Source: Spirochaetota bacterium (GTDB lineage: Bacteria; Spirochaetota; Spirochaetia; SPDA01; JAJSAL01). From it: DNA of 64,000 nucleotides. Each line of letters begins with the position of its first letter. Within the stretch, counting starts at the first letter, position 1. Positions 63,353 through 64,000 of the stretch are shown piece by piece. The stretch is from NCBI GenBank assembly GCA_024274705.1, contig JAJSAL010000067.1, positions 32,699 through 96,698 on the forward strand, given 5' to 3'. Both the position numbers and the translations under genes were made by a program. Under the pieces are notes generated by a model. The model did not search any database and was not told where the DNA came from. It saw only the letters and a list, made by a program, of their open reading frames with translations.

Positions 63353-63652
63353 TGGGGACAGCCTCACCCTATCTTTGAATCCCTTTCCATCACGAACGAT
63401 AATCTACTTTGCGGAAATATCCACATCTTTTACTCTCATCCGTGAACATTCCATTAATCTCAAGCCACTGCCATAAAGAAGCCTCGCCATTAACTGTTTA
63501 ACACCGGATAAATGTGATAACACCCGTTTCTTATGAAAATACATGTAGCACCGTATCCATTGTCCGTAAGGTTTTTCTGTTTTTAAAGAATAATGTTTTG
63601 TTCTCATAGTAGCTTTGATGTGGTCCATTAGTTTTGGTTTTCCGGTATGCAT
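63353..63652 (-). pseudogene. Integron-type tyrosine recombinase remnant (deleted, amber-interrupted)
   Basis: Start intact: GGAGG (63658-63662) and ATG at 63652, then [37 protein letters not shown], the N-terminal core-binding part of IntI-type integrases. At residue 43-44 (about base 63523) it jumps to [36 protein letters not shown], the start of the catalytic domain with its first Arg; about 80 residues are missing. A TAG at 63404-63406 follows, yet the frame continues as IIVRDGKGFKDRVRL, matching integrases to about 63353. The rest of the catalytic domain (HxxR, Tyr) is absent. Not functional. Confidence 0.75.
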
Positions 63653-64000
63653 TCTTTCCTCCAGATTATCAATTGGGTTTACAATGCATTACCGCTAATA
63701 ATCGGCTATTGCTCCAATATACCTGCGATTATTCCGGATATCCTCAAATAGCCCGGCAATTTTTCTGGTTTATTGGATGCTATACTGCGAAAAATCGGTA
63801 TAGTATCCTTTGTGGAGGTGGTGTCCAGCTAAAAGCCGGTTTTTTTGGCAGTATCCTTGTTTTTACGCGGTATAGCAGGTACTCTACAGGAAATAGTTCT
63901 TGGAGAGTAAAAAGTTTAGGTGGATATACTGCTTAAAATCGGCATTCCAGCGTATTATCTTACTTATTTGCGGGTTAATCACTAGTTATGCGTAAAGAAC
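63653..64000 (+). other. Possible attI region or start of a cassette array
   Basis: Lies on the 5' side of the integrase remnant, where integrons carry attI and cassettes. An 18-base near-repeat (TATACTGCnnAAAATCGG) occurs at 63781-63798 and 63925-63942. GTTATGC at 63985-63991 resembles a recombination core site. A 100-residue plus frame (63634-63936) has no recognised similarity. Evidence is weak and the array, if any, is outside the window. Confidence 0.3.

Noticed and set aside
63235..63444. Plus-strand short gene after nifU
   Set aside because: Frame is open but lacks a start with ribosome site, and half of it is antisense to the integrase remnant.

Overview
The window looks like chromosomal DNA of a free-living, anaerobic or microaerophilic spirochaete (order Spirochaetales). 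The basis is two bactofilins, a rubrerythrin/ferritin/rubredoxin set, a membrane pyrophosphatase, many PEGA, TPR, NHL and coiled-coil envelope proteins, and the order rpsT, HU, lnt, then cinA, rho, rpmE, which resembles what I recall of Treponema pallidum around the rho locus. No rRNA, tRNA or CRISPR array was recognised.

Layout. 1-8.7 kb: the 3' end of a penicillin-binding protein 1C gene, small membrane proteins, an Lgt-family protein, an ABC exporter whose permease carries an extra N-terminal module, an orphan DNA methyltransferase, a patatin-like lipase and a DUF4097/PspC pair. 8.8-17.3 kb: envelope proteins (PEGA-TPR, a large coiled-coil protein, two lipoproteins) and a membrane adenylate/guanylate cyclase interrupted by an in-frame amber codon. 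17.4-24.2 kb: a histidine kinase of different base composition, citrate synthase, glycerol kinase, then rubrerythrin, ferritin and rubredoxin. 24.2-32.1 kb: rlmKL, the grpE-dnaK-dnaJ chaperone operon and rlmB.

32.1-38.5 kb is one long minus-strand operon, tatD, dus, purF, purM, purN, purD, purE, with a good promoter that lies next to the divergent promoter of an M23 peptidase gene. 38.7-42.8 kb holds envelope and morphogenesis genes (M23 peptidase, bactofilin, YaaR/DUF327, RicT/PSP1, a small zinc-ribbon protein) and a plsC-like gene. 42.9-53.2 kb runs almost entirely on the plus strand: rpsT, HU, lnt, a response regulator, a 73-residue cyclase-tail protein, a second bactofilin, cinA, rho with a long N-terminal extension, rpmE, a galactokinase homologue lacking both catalytic residues, surE and a TPR protein. 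53.2-57.7 kb holds poorly known envelope and cytoplasmic proteins. 57.7-63.2 kb has a K+-dependent-type membrane pyrophosphatase, an 80-bp-period tandem repeat, and a nadA, rrf2, nifS, nifU cluster for NAD and Fe-S biosynthesis. The right end (63.35-64 kb) holds a deleted and amber-interrupted integron-type integrase, facing away from what may be the start of a cassette array.

The items most worth a second look are the amber-split cyclase and the free-standing copy of its C-terminal tail next to a response regulator and bactofilin, the probable pseudo-galactokinase, the regular Asp-repeat protein at 31 kb, the 80-bp repeat between hppA and nadA, and the integron remnant at the right edge. All calls are from reading sequence only; no database search was run.
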